Shown in pieces: positions 51,094 through 59,896 of a stretch of DNA of 64,000 nucleotides. Within the stretch, counting starts at the first letter, position 1; the number at the start of each line of letters is the position of its first letter. The translations under genes were made by a program, and so were the position numbers. The stretch is from positions 1,426,001 through 1,490,000 of the forward strand of contig NZ_LR134355.1 in NCBI RefSeq assembly GCF_900637205.1. Reading direction: 5' to 3'. The DNA comes from Mycolicibacterium chitae. Lineage in GTDB: Bacteria > Actinomycetota > Actinomycetes > Mycobacteriales > Mycobacteriaceae. The notes below the pieces were generated by a model. It was not told the DNA's origin. It made no database searches and saw only the letters and a list, made by a program, of their open reading frames with translations.

Positions 51094-53496
51094 GTGCCCC
51101 CACCACTTGACGGCTACACGGTGGTCGACCTGTCGTCCGGGATCGCCGGCGGGTACTGCACCAAACTGCTGGCCGACGGCGGTGCCCGGGTGATCAAAGT
51201 CGAGTCACCCGAGGGTGATTCGCTGCGACGATGGTCGGCCTCCGGTGCCGACGTCGATCCGGTGGCCGGCGGCGCGTTGTTCAGCTTCCTGGCCGGATCC
51301 AAGCACAGCGTGGTCGCTGACCCGGCCGACCTCGGCCCCGTCGAACGGCTACTGGGAGCGGCCGACGCCGTGGTGTGGTCGCCGGGGTCGCGGCTGGCCG
51401 AGACCGCGGACCTGCATCCCGACCGGATCCGGGAGCGCCATCCCGGGCTCAGCATCACCGCGATCACACCGTTCGGTCTGCACGGCCCGTGGCGGGACAG
51501 GGCCGCCACCGAGTTCACCCTGCAGGCCTGGTCCGGCGGGGCGCTCGGGATCGGCCGCGGCGAGCAACACCGCGCGCCCGCGCACGTCGGCGGTCAGGTG
51601 GGGGACTGGTTGGCCGGCGCGTACGCCGCGGCGCTGACCCTGGCGGTGCGCGCCGGGGGCGGCGCGCAGTTGCTGGACCTGTCGATGCTCGAGGCCCAGA
51701 TCTTGGGGCTGACCTACTATCCGGTGACCTACTACCAGATGCTGGACAAGCCCTGGCGTACCGAACGTCGGCCCACGGTTCCCGGGGTGGCCGAGGCCGC
51801 CGACGGCCTGGTGGCCCTCGGCTGCGGCACCGCCCAGCAGTGGTTCGACCTGTGCGCGATGTCCGGGCACCAGGAATGGATCGACGAGACCTCCGAACTG
51901 TCGATCACCGAGCAGGCCAACCTGCACGCCGAGGAACTTTTCGCGTGGCTGCGGAACGAGCGGGTCGAGGACGTCCGCGACCTGGCCACGGCGTTCCGGA
52001 TCCCGAACTCGCCGGTGGGCAACGGCGAGAACGTCACGCAGATGGACCATTTCGTCCAGCGCGGCATCTTCGTCCGTAACCCGCGCGACGGCTTCACCCA
52101 GCCCGGGCACCCCTACCGGCTCGCCGGGATCGCGCTGCGCGACCCGGAGCCCGCGCCGCGCCTCGGCGAGCACACCGAACACTATGCGGCCGCGCAACTT
52201 CCGGTCCCCCCGCGCACGGACCAGCCGAAACCACTGCCGTTCGAGGGTCTTCGGGTGCTGGACATGACGACCTTCTGGGCCGGCCCGTCGTGCACCCACA
52301 TCCTGGCGATGCTGGGCGCCGAGGTGATCCACCTGGAGTCCACCCCGCGCCCCGACGGCACCCGGCTGATCGCCGGCATACCGGTCAGCGAGCCGTTGTG
52401 GTGGGAACGTTCGCCGATCTTCTCCGGGCTGAACACCAACAAGAAGAGTGTGACGCTGGACTTCCAGACCGAGGCGGGACGCGATCTGCTGCGTCGCCTG
52501 ATCGCCGACAGCGACGTGGTGGTGGAGAACTTCACCCCGCGGGTGATCGACCAGCTGGGCCTGGACTACGACAGCGTGCGCGCGCTGCGCGAGGACATCG
52601 TGATGGTGCGCATGCCCGGTTTCGGGCTGGACGGGCCGTGGCGGGACAACCCGGCCTTCGCCTACATCATCGAGGACGCGGCGGGCCTGAGCTGGCTGAC
52701 CGGCTATCCCGATCGCACGCCGTACGAACCGTATTCGGTGGGTGACCCCAACGCGGGAATCCATGCGCTCACGGCGCTGATGCTCGCACTCGAGCATCGC
52801 CGGCGCACCGGGCAGGGGGCGCTGGTGGAGGCCTCCATGGTGGATGCCGCGCTGAACGTCGCCGCCGAACAGGTCATCGAGTACAGCGCCTACGGCGCCC
52901 TGCTGCAGCGGCAGGGCAACCGCGGTCCGGTCGCCGCCCCGCAGAACATCTATCAGGTCAGCGGCATCGACGAGTTCGGCCGCGACGACACCTGGGTGGC
53001 CATCGCCGTCGCGGACGATCGGCAGTGGCAGGCCCTGGTGGCCGCGCTGGGTCATCCCGCGTGGGCGTCGGCGCCCGAGCTCGCCACCGCGGCGGGCCGA
53101 CGCGCCCGACACGACCGCATCGACGCCGAGCTGGCCGCCTGGTGTCGCCCGCGCAGCGCCGACGAGGTGGTCGAAACCCTATGGCCGGCAGGTGTTCCGG
53201 TGGCCAAGGTGATGCAGCCGCACCGGCAGACCGAACTCGCCCAACTCGAGCACCGCGGCTTCTTCGAACATGTCGAGCACCCGGCGGCCGGGGCCGCGGC
53301 GCACAGCACGCTACCGATCCGGCTCTCGACGGGCCCCGACCGGTACCACCGGGCCCCGGCGCCGCTGCTCGGCGAGCACAACGCCGAGGTCCTCGGCCGC
53401 CTCGGGGTGGACGCCGCACAACTCGCGGCGCTGGAGGCCGACGGGGTGATCGGCACCGAACCGGCGATGGGTGGCCGCAAGAAGGCCACCACCTGA
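51094..53496 (+). CDS. Fused tandem CaiB/BaiF CoA-transferase, 800 aa
   Basis: Two family III CoA-transferase domains in one chain. The first (residues 1 to about 375) begins LDGYTVVDLSSGIAGGYCTKLLADGGARVIKVE; the second (about 385-800) begins FEGLRVLDMTTFWAGPSCTHILAMLGAEVIHLE and carries NTNKKSVTLD and SVGDPNAGIHALTALMLAL. Normal members are about 400 residues and form interlocked dimers, so this is probably an intramolecular pseudo-dimer, with the shorter first half perhaps structural. GTG 51094. Ends 15 bp from a convergent SDR gene. Confidence 0.9.
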   Translation: MPPPLDGYTVVDLSSGIAGGYCTKLLADGGARVIKVESPEGDSLRRWSASGADVDPVAGGALFSFLAGSKHSVVADPADLGPVERLLGAADAVVWSPGSRLAETADLHPDRIRERHPGLSITAITPFGLHGPWRDRAATEFTLQAWSGGALGIGRGEQHRAPAHVGGQVGDWLAGAYAAALTLAVRAGGGAQLLDLSMLEAQILGLTYYPVTYYQMLDKPWRTERRPTVPGVAEAADGLVALGCGTAQQWFDLCAMSGHQEWIDETSELSITEQANLHAEELFAWLRNERVEDVRDLATAFRIPNSPVGNGENVTQMDHFVQRGIFVRNPRDGFTQPGHPYRLAGIALRDPEPAPRLGEHTEHYAAAQLPVPPRTDQPKPLPFEGLRVLDMTTFWAGPSCTHILAMLGAEVIHLESTPRPDGTRLIAGIPVSEPLWWERSPIFSGLNTNKKSVTLDFQTEAGRDLLRRLIADSDVVVENFTPRVIDQLGLDYDSVRALREDIVMVRMPGFGLDGPWRDNPAFAYIIEDAAGLSWLTGYPDRTPYEPYSVGDPNAGIHALTALMLALEHRRRTGQGALVEASMVDAALNVAAEQVIEYSAYGALLQRQGNRGPVAAPQNIYQVSGIDEFGRDDTWVAIAVADDRQWQALVAALGHPAWASAPELATAAGRRARHDRIDAELAAWCRPRSADEVVETLWPAGVPVAKVMQPHRQTELAQLEHRGFFEHVEHPAAGAAAHSTLPIRLSTGPDRYHRAPAPLLGEHNAEVLGRLGVDAAQLAALEADGVIGTEPAMGGRKKATT

Positions 53497-53511
53497 GGCG
53501 CTGGACAGCAG

Positions 53512-54324
53512 CTAGAACTGCCAGCCCGCGGCCGCCTGGGCGTCGAACGTCGCGTCGATCCGGTCGAACCGGCGCCGGATCGAGGTGCGCGACTCCTGAT
53601 GCGGCAGCACGTAGAGCCGGTCGGCCAGCACGGCTTCGGCCGTCAACCGCGCGACATCGCCGACCTCGAGCACGCCCTCGCCGGTCATCGACAGATCCTC
53701 TACCGGGTTGCCGTCGCGTTCGAGGGCCCGCGCCGAGGTGGCGAACAGGTTGGTGGACACCATCATCGGGCACAGCACCGAGACGCCGATCCCCTCGCTC
53801 TTGACCTCACGGGAGAGCACCTCGGCCAGCGCGACGACCCCGTACTTGGCCACGCAGTAGGGGCCCAGCCCGATGTTGGGCACCAGGCCGGCGAACGACG
53901 CGGTGAACAGCAGGTGCCCGCCCTGACCCTGGTCGGTCAGGCGGGGCAGGAACGCCTCGACGCCGTGGATGGGACCCCACAGGTCGATGTCGATCATGGT
54001 GCGCCAATCCTGATGCGACATCGCCGAAATGGGTCCGCTCAGGGCGATGCCGGCGTTGTTGAACACCACGTGTACCGCGCCGAGCAGCCGAAAGGACTCG
54101 TCGGCCAACCGCTGCACCTGATCCCGGTCGCTGACGTCGCACACCACGCCGTGCGCGTCGAATCCGTCCTCGTGCAGCGCTGCGACCGCGCCATCCAGGG
54201 CCGCCGGGTCGATGTCGGCGAGCACCACACTGGCGCCGCGCGAGGCGAACTCGCGGGCGCTGGCCAGCCCGATGCCGCTCGCCCCGCCGGTCACGACCGC
54301 GCCGCGGCCCTCGAAGGTATCCAC
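53512..54324 (-). CDS. Classical SDR oxidoreductase
   Basis: A 270-residue SDR: VVTGGASGIGLASA, NNAGIALSG, Ser in LFTASFAG, YCVAKYG, and a C-terminal region without the usual VDGG motif, replaced by DRLYVLPHQESRTSIRRRF. GTG 54324 begins the conserved domain directly. Upstream is the kinase-like gene, 11 bp away, so the two form an operon read from 55613. The C-terminal change is shared with SDRs acting on bulky cyclic ketones, but I would not assign a substrate. Confidence 0.85.
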   Translation of the reverse strand: MDTFEGRGAVVTGGASGIGLASAREFASRGASVVLADIDPAALDGAVAALHEDGFDAHGVVCDVSDRDQVQRLADESFRLLGAVHVVFNNAGIALSGPISAMSHQDWRTMIDIDLWGPIHGVEAFLPRLTDQGQGGHLLFTASFAGLVPNIGLGPYCVAKYGVVALAEVLSREVKSEGIGVSVLCPMMVSTNLFATSARALERDGNPVEDLSMTGEGVLEVGDVARLTAEAVLADRLYVLPHQESRTSIRRRFDRIDATFDAQAAAGWQF

Positions 54325-54335
54325 GACCGCCGATG

Positions 54336-55613
54336 TTAGACAGCGGCTCCGGGCACGTCGGCCGAATCGCCACTCTGCCACAGGTGCAGGAAGTTGGTCA
54401 GCATCAGCAATTGGGCGCGCGCGGCCTCGTTGTCGCTGATCCGCGGGTCGTAGCGGTCGGCGACGGTGTCGAGATCGGGCACGAGTGCGCGCAGGTAGCC
54501 GGGGGCGTCCAGCAGCCACGTCAGGCCCATCACCAAGGCGTAGGACACCAGCTGACGCCGGATCTCACCCGCGTCCAGGCGTGGGCCGCCGGCCGCCTCG
54601 AACTCGTCGGCGAAGTGCGCCAACAGATGCTCGAGGTGGCACTCCCACAGGCTGGTCTCGGCGCTGCACAGCGCACCCCACAGCGCCATCGCCACGTTCA
54701 TCTCGCTGACGCAGCCCCAGTCCAACAGGCCGCACTGCAGGCCGGCCGCCGACCGCCAGAACCAGGCGTTGTCGACGTTGGCGTTCCAATGGCACAGCGC
54801 CACATGGTCGTCGACCGAGTTCAGTTCCTTGCCCACCGAATCCGCGGCCGCGGCGATGCCCTCGACCTCGCGGTGCATGCGCTCGACGAACTCCGCTTCG
54901 CGTAGCCGCTGCGGCACCAAGCCGGGGAGCGCCGCCGCGAACTGCGCGTAGGCCGCGACCCGGTCGTGTAACTGGCTGGGGGAGTAGCCGATCGGCTGCC
55001 CGACGTTGACGAGGTCCGGGTCGAACTCGAACCCGTCGGCGAAGCCGGTGTCCAACCGGCCGGCGCGCTGGGCCCCGGCCACCCGCGCCACGGCCGTCAG
55101 CAGCGCTTCGTAGTGCCCCAGCGGATCGGGCATCCGGTAGTCGAGGCATTTGTCGTAGTGCGGTTCCACCGGCGGGGTGCCGTACGGGATGCGTTCGGTG
55201 ATCAGCACTCCGGTGCCCGACGCGCCGTGGTAGTCGGCGAACGTCGCGGTCGGGATGCTGATCGGGAAGTCGCCGCGGGCCAGCACGGCGAAGCGCACCT
55301 CGCGGGCCATCTGGGTGCGACCCCGGTCGCGGCGCGGATTGTCGAAGTCGCGGGAGAACTTGACGAACAACTCGGTGGGCAACCCCGGTTCGGGGCGCGC
55401 ATAGCTCAGCGACAGCAGCAGCTTGCGGCCGGTGCTGCCGCCCGCGCATTCCTCGAATTGCGTGACCGCGGTGACGTGATTGTCCGGGCTCAGCGAACCG
55501 AAGCGGTGAAAGGCGTCGTCCAGGAAGGACACTGGATCCGTCCGCAGCGCGGCGGCATCGGCGGGGATGGGCAGGCCGAAGAAGTCTCCGGGCACCCAGC
55601 GGGGCTCGTCCAC
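54336..55613 (-). CDS. APH/ecdysteroid-kinase-like protein with altered catalytic loop
   Basis: A 425-residue kinase-fold protein. A nucleotide-binding segment GRKLLLSLSYARPEPGLPTELFVKFSRD precedes a Brenner-type loop that reads CHWNANVDNAWF where HGDxxxxN is expected, so Asp is replaced by Asn; the later LLDWGCVS keeps the DWG Asp. It may be a weak or inactive kinase. GTG 55613 has GGAGAGG 8 bp upstream; an ATG at 55649 would lie in the repeat region. Co-transcribed with the SDR at 53512. Confidence 0.75.
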   Translation of the reverse strand: MDEPRWVPGDFFGLPIPADAAALRTDPVSFLDDAFHRFGSLSPDNHVTAVTQFEECAGGSTGRKLLLSLSYARPEPGLPTELFVKFSRDFDNPRRDRGRTQMAREVRFAVLARGDFPISIPTATFADYHGASGTGVLITERIPYGTPPVEPHYDKCLDYRMPDPLGHYEALLTAVARVAGAQRAGRLDTGFADGFEFDPDLVNVGQPIGYSPSQLHDRVAAYAQFAAALPGLVPQRLREAEFVERMHREVEGIAAAADSVGKELNSVDDHVALCHWNANVDNAWFWRSAAGLQCGLLDWGCVSEMNVAMALWGALCSAETSLWECHLEHLLAHFADEFEAAGGPRLDAGEIRRQLVSYALVMGLTWLLDAPGYLRALVPDLDTVADRYDPRISDNEAARAQLLMLTNFLHLWQSGDSADVPGAAV

Positions 55614-55629
55614 CGGCGCTTCCTCTCCG

Positions 55630-55650
55630 TACGCAATAGAACTACGCAAT
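55630..55650. repeat. Direct repeat TACGCAAT at the kinase-like gene promoter
   Basis: TACGCAAT at 55630-55637 and again at 55643-55650, separated by 5 bp. It lies just upstream of the start at 55613 and may be a regulator site or part of the promoter. Confidence 0.4.
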
Positions 55651-55655
55651 AAAAC

Positions 55656-55692
55656 AGCGAGCCGGGGGCCCGCCCCGCGCCCCCGGCTCGCT
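55656..55692 (-). terminator. Rho-independent terminator after the mycofactocin-type SDR
   Basis: Perfect 14-bp stem AGCGAGCCGGGGGC and its complement with a 9-base loop; read on the minus strand it is followed by GTTTTATT. It ends the operon 59115-55707 and separates it from the kinase-like gene. Confidence 0.88.
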
Positions 55693-55706
55693 TGTCGAGA
55701 AAAGGC

Positions 55707-56546
55707 CTACTTCAGGCAGCTGCCACCGTCGACCGGCAGCGTGACACCGGTGACGTAGCGGGCCTCGTCGGAGGCCAGGAACAGCACCGCGTTGGCGATG
55801 TCCTCGGGCTCGACCCAGCCGATCGGCAGCGTGTGCATGAGCTGACCGACGACCTTCATGTCGTCCGCGTTCGGGTTCTCCAGGTCGGGACGGAACAGCT
55901 TCATGGTGGGTTCGTTCATGAACAGCGGGGTGTTCACGTTGGTCGGGTGCACCGAGTTGACCCGGATGTTCTGCGCGCCGAGTTCGACGGCGAACGTGCG
56001 CATCAGGCCGACGACACCGTGCTTGGCGGCCACGTAGTGCCCGGTGTGCGGGTAGGCCTTGAGGCCGCCGACCGAGCTGGTCAGGATGATCGAGCCGCCG
56101 CGCTCGCCGGCCTGGATGTGCGGGACACCGGCCTTGACGGTCTTCCAGACGCCGCCCAGGTTGATGTCGATCATCGCCGTCCAGTCGGTCTCGCTGGTCT
56201 TGTCCAGCGTCTGGCCGCCGTTGCCGATGCCGGCGTTGGCCACGATGATGTCCAGCCGGCCCAGCTGCTCGACACCGCTGTCGACGGCCGCCTTGAGCGC
56301 GTCGTAGTCGCGCACGTCGACCTCGGCGGTGTAGACGCGCCGGCCCAGGTTCTTGACCAGTTCGGCGGTTTCGGCGAGATCCTCCGGGGTGGATTCCGCG
56401 ATCAGGTCGACGGTGTCGATCTTCTTGCAGATGTCGACGGCGATGATGTCGGCGCCCTCTTCGGCCAGCCGCACCGCGTGGGCGCGGCCCTGACCGCGGG
56501 CCGCACCGGTGATGAATGCGACCTTGCCTTCAACGCGTCCTGCCAT
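55707..56546 (-). CDS. Mycofactocin-coupled SDR (carveol dehydrogenase-like), second copy
   Basis: A 279-residue SDR, clearly the same subfamily as the gene at 7767: GKVAFITGAARGQGRAHAVRL, AVDICKKIDTV, then NAGIGNG, Ser in ILTSSVGGLKAY, YVAAKHG and VTLPVDGG. The family insert after the second beta strand marks mycofactocin-dependent dehydrogenases, in which bound NAD is not exchanged. It follows two P450 genes (34 bp gap), so it likely oxidises their alcohol product. ATG 56546. Confidence 0.88.
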   Translation of the reverse strand: MAGRVEGKVAFITGAARGQGRAHAVRLAEEGADIIAVDICKKIDTVDLIAESTPEDLAETAELVKNLGRRVYTAEVDVRDYDALKAAVDSGVEQLGRLDIIVANAGIGNGGQTLDKTSETDWTAMIDINLGGVWKTVKAGVPHIQAGERGGSIILTSSVGGLKAYPHTGHYVAAKHGVVGLMRTFAVELGAQNIRVNSVHPTNVNTPLFMNEPTMKLFRPDLENPNADDMKVVGQLMHTLPIGWVEPEDIANAVLFLASDEARYVTGVTLPVDGGSCLK

Positions 56547-56580
56547 GGTTCTCCTTGTGTGAGTTCGTGCTCTGGGTGAA

Positions 56581-57765
56581 TCAGGAAATGCGGGTGGGCA
56601 TGCTCTCCCACCCGCGAACCGCGGTGGTGGGGGACATCTTCGCGCCGGCGTAGTCCACCTCCCACTCGGGGAAGCGCTTGAGGATCTCCTCGAGCGCGAT
56701 CTTGCCCTCCAACCGGGCCAACGCGTTGCCCATGCAGAAGTGCGTGCCGGCGCCGAAGGTGATGTGCGCCTTGGTTTCCCGGTGGATGTCGAAGCTGTCA
56801 CCGTTCGGCCACCGGCTGTGGTCGCGGTTGGCCGCGGCCAGCAGGAACATCATCACGTTGCCCTCGGGGACCGTCTGGCCGTAGTACTCGACGTCGCGGG
56901 TGACGTAGCGGGCCACCTGCAGGGCCGGCGGCTCCATCCGCAGGATCTCCTCGATGGCCGCCGGGATCAGGCTCGGGTCGGCGGCCAGCTGGGCCCGCTG
57001 ATCCGGATGCTCGCCGAGCAGCTTGCCTGACCAGCCGATCAGTCGCGTGGTGGTCTCGGCGCCGGCGGTGGCGATCACCGTCAGGTAGAGCAACAGTTCC
57101 TCGCGGCCGAGCTTGCGCAGCGTGCCGGTCTCGTCCTCGAACTCCGCGTTGAGCAACTCGGTCATGATGTCGTCGGACGGGTTCTTCAGCCGGTAGTCGA
57201 TGAACTCGCCGAACACCTCGCCGGTGGCCAGCGCGTCGACCTTCTCCTTCTGCAGGGTGGCCTCACCGTGGTCGGTGATGTGGCGCTGATGCTCCTCGGG
57301 GATGCCGAGCAGCATGCCGATCACCCGCATCGGCATCTGCTCGCCGAGGTCCTGGACGAAGTCGAACTTGCCGGTGCCCACCACCGGATCGAGGCAACGC
57401 GCGGTGAACTCACGGATCTGCGGTTCCAGGGCGAGCACCTTGCGCGGCGTGAACATCCGTGACAACAGGTTGCGGTGGATGTTGTGGATCGGCGGGTCCT
57501 CGAAGATCAATGTGCCGGAAGGGATCTCCATGCCGGACTTGATGATCTCCAGGATGGCCCCGCGGGCCGAACTGAACGTCTCCCAGTCGATCAGGCCGCG
57601 GTTGACGTCGTCGTACCGACTCAGTGCGTAGAAGTCGTGCGTGGAGTTGTAGTAGAGCGGGGCCTCCTCGCGGATCCGCGCGAACATCGGGTACGGATCC
57701 TTGTTCAGCTCGAGGTCATATGGGTCGTAGTAGACCTCGGCGGTACTGGCCGTGCTGGTGGTCAC
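56581..57765 (-). CDS. Cytochrome P450 (third of four)
   Basis: A 394-residue P450. The heme loop is ITFGAGTHFCMGNALARLE, the I-helix ATAGAETTTRLIG, the K-helix EEILRMEPPAL, and FSSARGAILE marks the early substrate domain. GTG 57765 follows GGAGAGAA. It is 27 bp downstream of another P450 gene, in a three-gene operon that ends with a mycofactocin-type SDR; no ferredoxin is in the operon. The pair could act sequentially on one substrate. Confidence 0.93.
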   Translation of the reverse strand: MTTSTASTAEVYYDPYDLELNKDPYPMFARIREEAPLYYNSTHDFYALSRYDDVNRGLIDWETFSSARGAILEIIKSGMEIPSGTLIFEDPPIHNIHRNLLSRMFTPRKVLALEPQIREFTARCLDPVVGTGKFDFVQDLGEQMPMRVIGMLLGIPEEHQRHITDHGEATLQKEKVDALATGEVFGEFIDYRLKNPSDDIMTELLNAEFEDETGTLRKLGREELLLYLTVIATAGAETTTRLIGWSGKLLGEHPDQRAQLAADPSLIPAAIEEILRMEPPALQVARYVTRDVEYYGQTVPEGNVMMFLLAAANRDHSRWPNGDSFDIHRETKAHITFGAGTHFCMGNALARLEGKIALEEILKRFPEWEVDYAGAKMSPTTAVRGWESMPTRIS

Positions 57766-57792
57766 GAAATTCTCTCCGTTCGGGCCCGAAGG

Positions 57793-59115
57793 CTACGAGG
57801 TGGCGGCGTCGGGCCGGCGGGGGGTGAACTCGATGTTGATCTCGGTCAGGCCGCGCAGGATGAACGTCGGCTCGTAGTTGAACGTGCGGTCGCCCTCCGG
57901 GCCGTGCTTCTCCTCGTCGAGGCGCAGGTCGTCCATCCGGTCCAGCAGGCGCTCGATGGACACCCGGCCCTCCACCCGGGCCAGCGGACCGCCGGGGCAG
58001 GAGTGCGCGCCGCGGCCGAACGCCAGGTGCTCACGCACATTGGAACGCTCGAAGTTGAAGTCGTGCGGTTCGTCGAACCGGCGCGGGTCGCGGTTGATAG
58101 CGCCGGGGTTGACCATCACGATGGTGCCGGCCGGCAGGTCGACCTCGCCCAGCGTGGTGTCCTTCTTGACCAACCGGAAGGCTGACTTCACCGGGCTTTC
58201 CATCCGCAGCATCTCTTCGACGAAGTTCGGGATCTTGCTGCGGTCCTTGCGCAACCGCTCGACCACGTCGGGCCGCTCGGCGAGCAGCCGCATCGCGGCG
58301 CTGAGCAGCTTGGTGGTGGTCTCCTGACCGGCGGCGAACAGGAACGTCGCGCTCTTGACCACGTCGATGATCTCGGGGGTGTCGCCCTCGGGGTACTTGG
58401 CGGTGGCCAATCCGGTGAGGATGTCGTCGCGCGGGTTGGCGCGGCGGTCCTCGAGGTAGGCGCAGAACTTGTCCTCGAGCCACTGCAGCGGGTTGTGATC
58501 GAGGGTCTCGCCCTCCAGGCTGCCGACGGTGTTTCCGGGCCGCGGCGCGAGCATCTGGCGGAAGTCGTCGTGGTCCTCCTCGGGCACCCCGAGCAGGTCG
58601 CAGATGACCAGCATGGAGAACGGCTTGGCGTAGCCCTCGAGGAATTCGCACTTCACGGTGCCGGTCTGGTCACCGATGATCTCGTCGAGCTGCTGGTCGG
58701 CCAGCCGCCACATGAACTCTTCGTTCTCCTTGAGGCGCTTGGGCGTCAGGAGCCGGTTGAGCAGCGAGCGGGCACGCGAGTGCTGCGGCGGGTCCATGGT
58801 GACCATGTGCTCGCTCATCGGCAGCTCGGCGCGGTGCGCCTCGATCTGCTCGCTGATGTCGCTGCCCTCGGGGGTGAACGGCAGCGGCGGGAACGGGCCG
58901 CCGACGGCGATGCACGACGAGTACAGCTCGGCGTCCTTGTAGACGATCGAGGCTTCCTCGTGGCCGGTGACCGCCACGACCCCGTAGTTGGAGGTGGGCA
59001 GGACGGGACACTGCGACCGCTGGTGGTCGTAGTACGGGTAGGGGTCGGGGACCAGCGAGGGGTCCGTGAAGTAATCGATGTTGTCGAACTCAGTCGCGGA
59101 ACCGGACGTGGACAA
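57793..59115 (-). CDS. Cytochrome P450 (fourth of four), TTG start
   Basis: A 440-residue P450. The heme loop is LAFGRGAHSCPGGPLARVEGR, the I-helix FAAGQETTTKLLS, the K-helix EEMLRMESPV and the early motif HSRARSLLNRLLTPKRL. The start is TTG 59115 (Ser-Thr-Ser-Gly-Ser follow): GGAGG stands 6 bp upstream and no ATG/GTG lies nearby in frame. First gene of the operon 59115-55707, 28 bp from a TetR-type palindrome shared with the divergent regulator gene. Confidence 0.92.
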   Translation of the reverse strand: MSTSGSATEFDNIDYFTDPSLVPDPYPYYDHQRSQCPVLPTSNYGVVAVTGHEEASIVYKDAELYSSCIAVGGPFPPLPFTPEGSDISEQIEAHRAELPMSEHMVTMDPPQHSRARSLLNRLLTPKRLKENEEFMWRLADQQLDEIIGDQTGTVKCEFLEGYAKPFSMLVICDLLGVPEEDHDDFRQMLAPRPGNTVGSLEGETLDHNPLQWLEDKFCAYLEDRRANPRDDILTGLATAKYPEGDTPEIIDVVKSATFLFAAGQETTTKLLSAAMRLLAERPDVVERLRKDRSKIPNFVEEMLRMESPVKSAFRLVKKDTTLGEVDLPAGTIVMVNPGAINRDPRRFDEPHDFNFERSNVREHLAFGRGAHSCPGGPLARVEGRVSIERLLDRMDDLRLDEEKHGPEGDRTFNYEPTFILRGLTEINIEFTPRRPDAATS

Positions 59116-59142
59116 CGCGAACCTCCTGCAAAGGGCTGACAG

Positions 59143-59164
59143 ATGCTGAGCACTTGCTTAGCAT
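59143..59164. promoter_or_regulatory. 22-bp TetR-type operator
   Basis: ATGCTGAGCAC followed directly by TTGCTTAGCAT: a palindrome of form ATGCTnAGCA-N2-TGCTnAGCAT with mismatches only at the two n positions and the centre. It sits between the divergent P450 operon (start 59115) and the TetR gene (59252) and does not resemble the cluster-wide operator. Confidence 0.75.
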
Positions 59165-59251
59165 GTGGTCTGGCGCACGGTCAAGATTGGCGTCGGCATT
59201 ACCATGGCCGTGTCAAAAAATTGGGTCGCGGGAGTAGAGAAGGAGCCGCTG

Positions 59252-59896
59252 ATGGCATCGCCTGCCGGGACGTCGCGTCGATTGGGAGCCCCCGATGCGA
59301 AGAACCGGGTTGTGCTCCTCGACGCCGCCGAGGAGTTGATGCGCGACGAGGGCTACGCCGCGGTGACCTCGCGGCGGGTGGCCGACAAGGCCGGCCTCAA
59401 ACCCCAGCTGGTGCACTACTACTTCCGCACGATGGACGAGTTGTTCCTGGCGTTGTTCGGCCGCCGCGCCGAGCAGATGCAGCACTACCACCAGCTGGCC
59501 CTGGACTCCCCGCAGCCGCTGTGGGCGCTGTGGGAGCTCAACACCGACCCGGAGGGCACCGGGATGACCATGGAGTTCATCGCGCTGGCCAACCATCGCA
59601 AGGCGCTGCGCGCCGAGATCGCCCGGTTCGCCGAGATGTCCCGTCGGGAGCAGATCCGGACGTTCACCGCGGCGATGTCGCGCTATGACGTGCCCTTCGA
59701 GGAGTTCACGCCGACCGTCCTGATGGTGTTGATGACGGGTGCGACGCAGGTGCTGGTGCAGGAAGAGCTGCTGGGCATGACCGTCGGCCACGAGGAGACC
59801 CACCAGTTCGCCGAGCGGTGGCTGACCTACCTGGAGGGCGAGCGCCGGCTCGACGACAACTGGCGCCGGCCGCTCGAAGCGGCCGCCGAGGACTAA
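59252..59896 (+). CDS. TetR-family regulator of the P450 pair
   Basis: A 214-residue TetR protein. The HTH is near residues 25-65, with RDEGYAAVTSRRVADKAGL and QLVHYYFRTMDELFLA. ATG 59252 (MASPAGT) was chosen because GAGAAGGAG lies 6 bp upstream; the in-frame ATG at 59165 overlaps the operator flank. It probably represses its own gene and the divergent P450-P450-SDR operon through the palindrome at 59143. Its 3' end overlaps the convergent crotonase gene by 4 bp. Confidence 0.9.
   Translation: MASPAGTSRRLGAPDAKNRVVLLDAAEELMRDEGYAAVTSRRVADKAGLKPQLVHYYFRTMDELFLALFGRRAEQMQHYHQLALDSPQPLWALWELNTDPEGTGMTMEFIALANHRKALRAEIARFAEMSRREQIRTFTAAMSRYDVPFEEFTPTVLMVLMTGATQVLVQEELLGMTVGHEETHQFAERWLTYLEGERRLDDNWRRPLEAAAED

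Noticed and set aside
57765..57785. ATTCTC upstream of the third P450
   Set aside because: It is the complement of the GGAGAGAA ribosome site and has no inverted partner.
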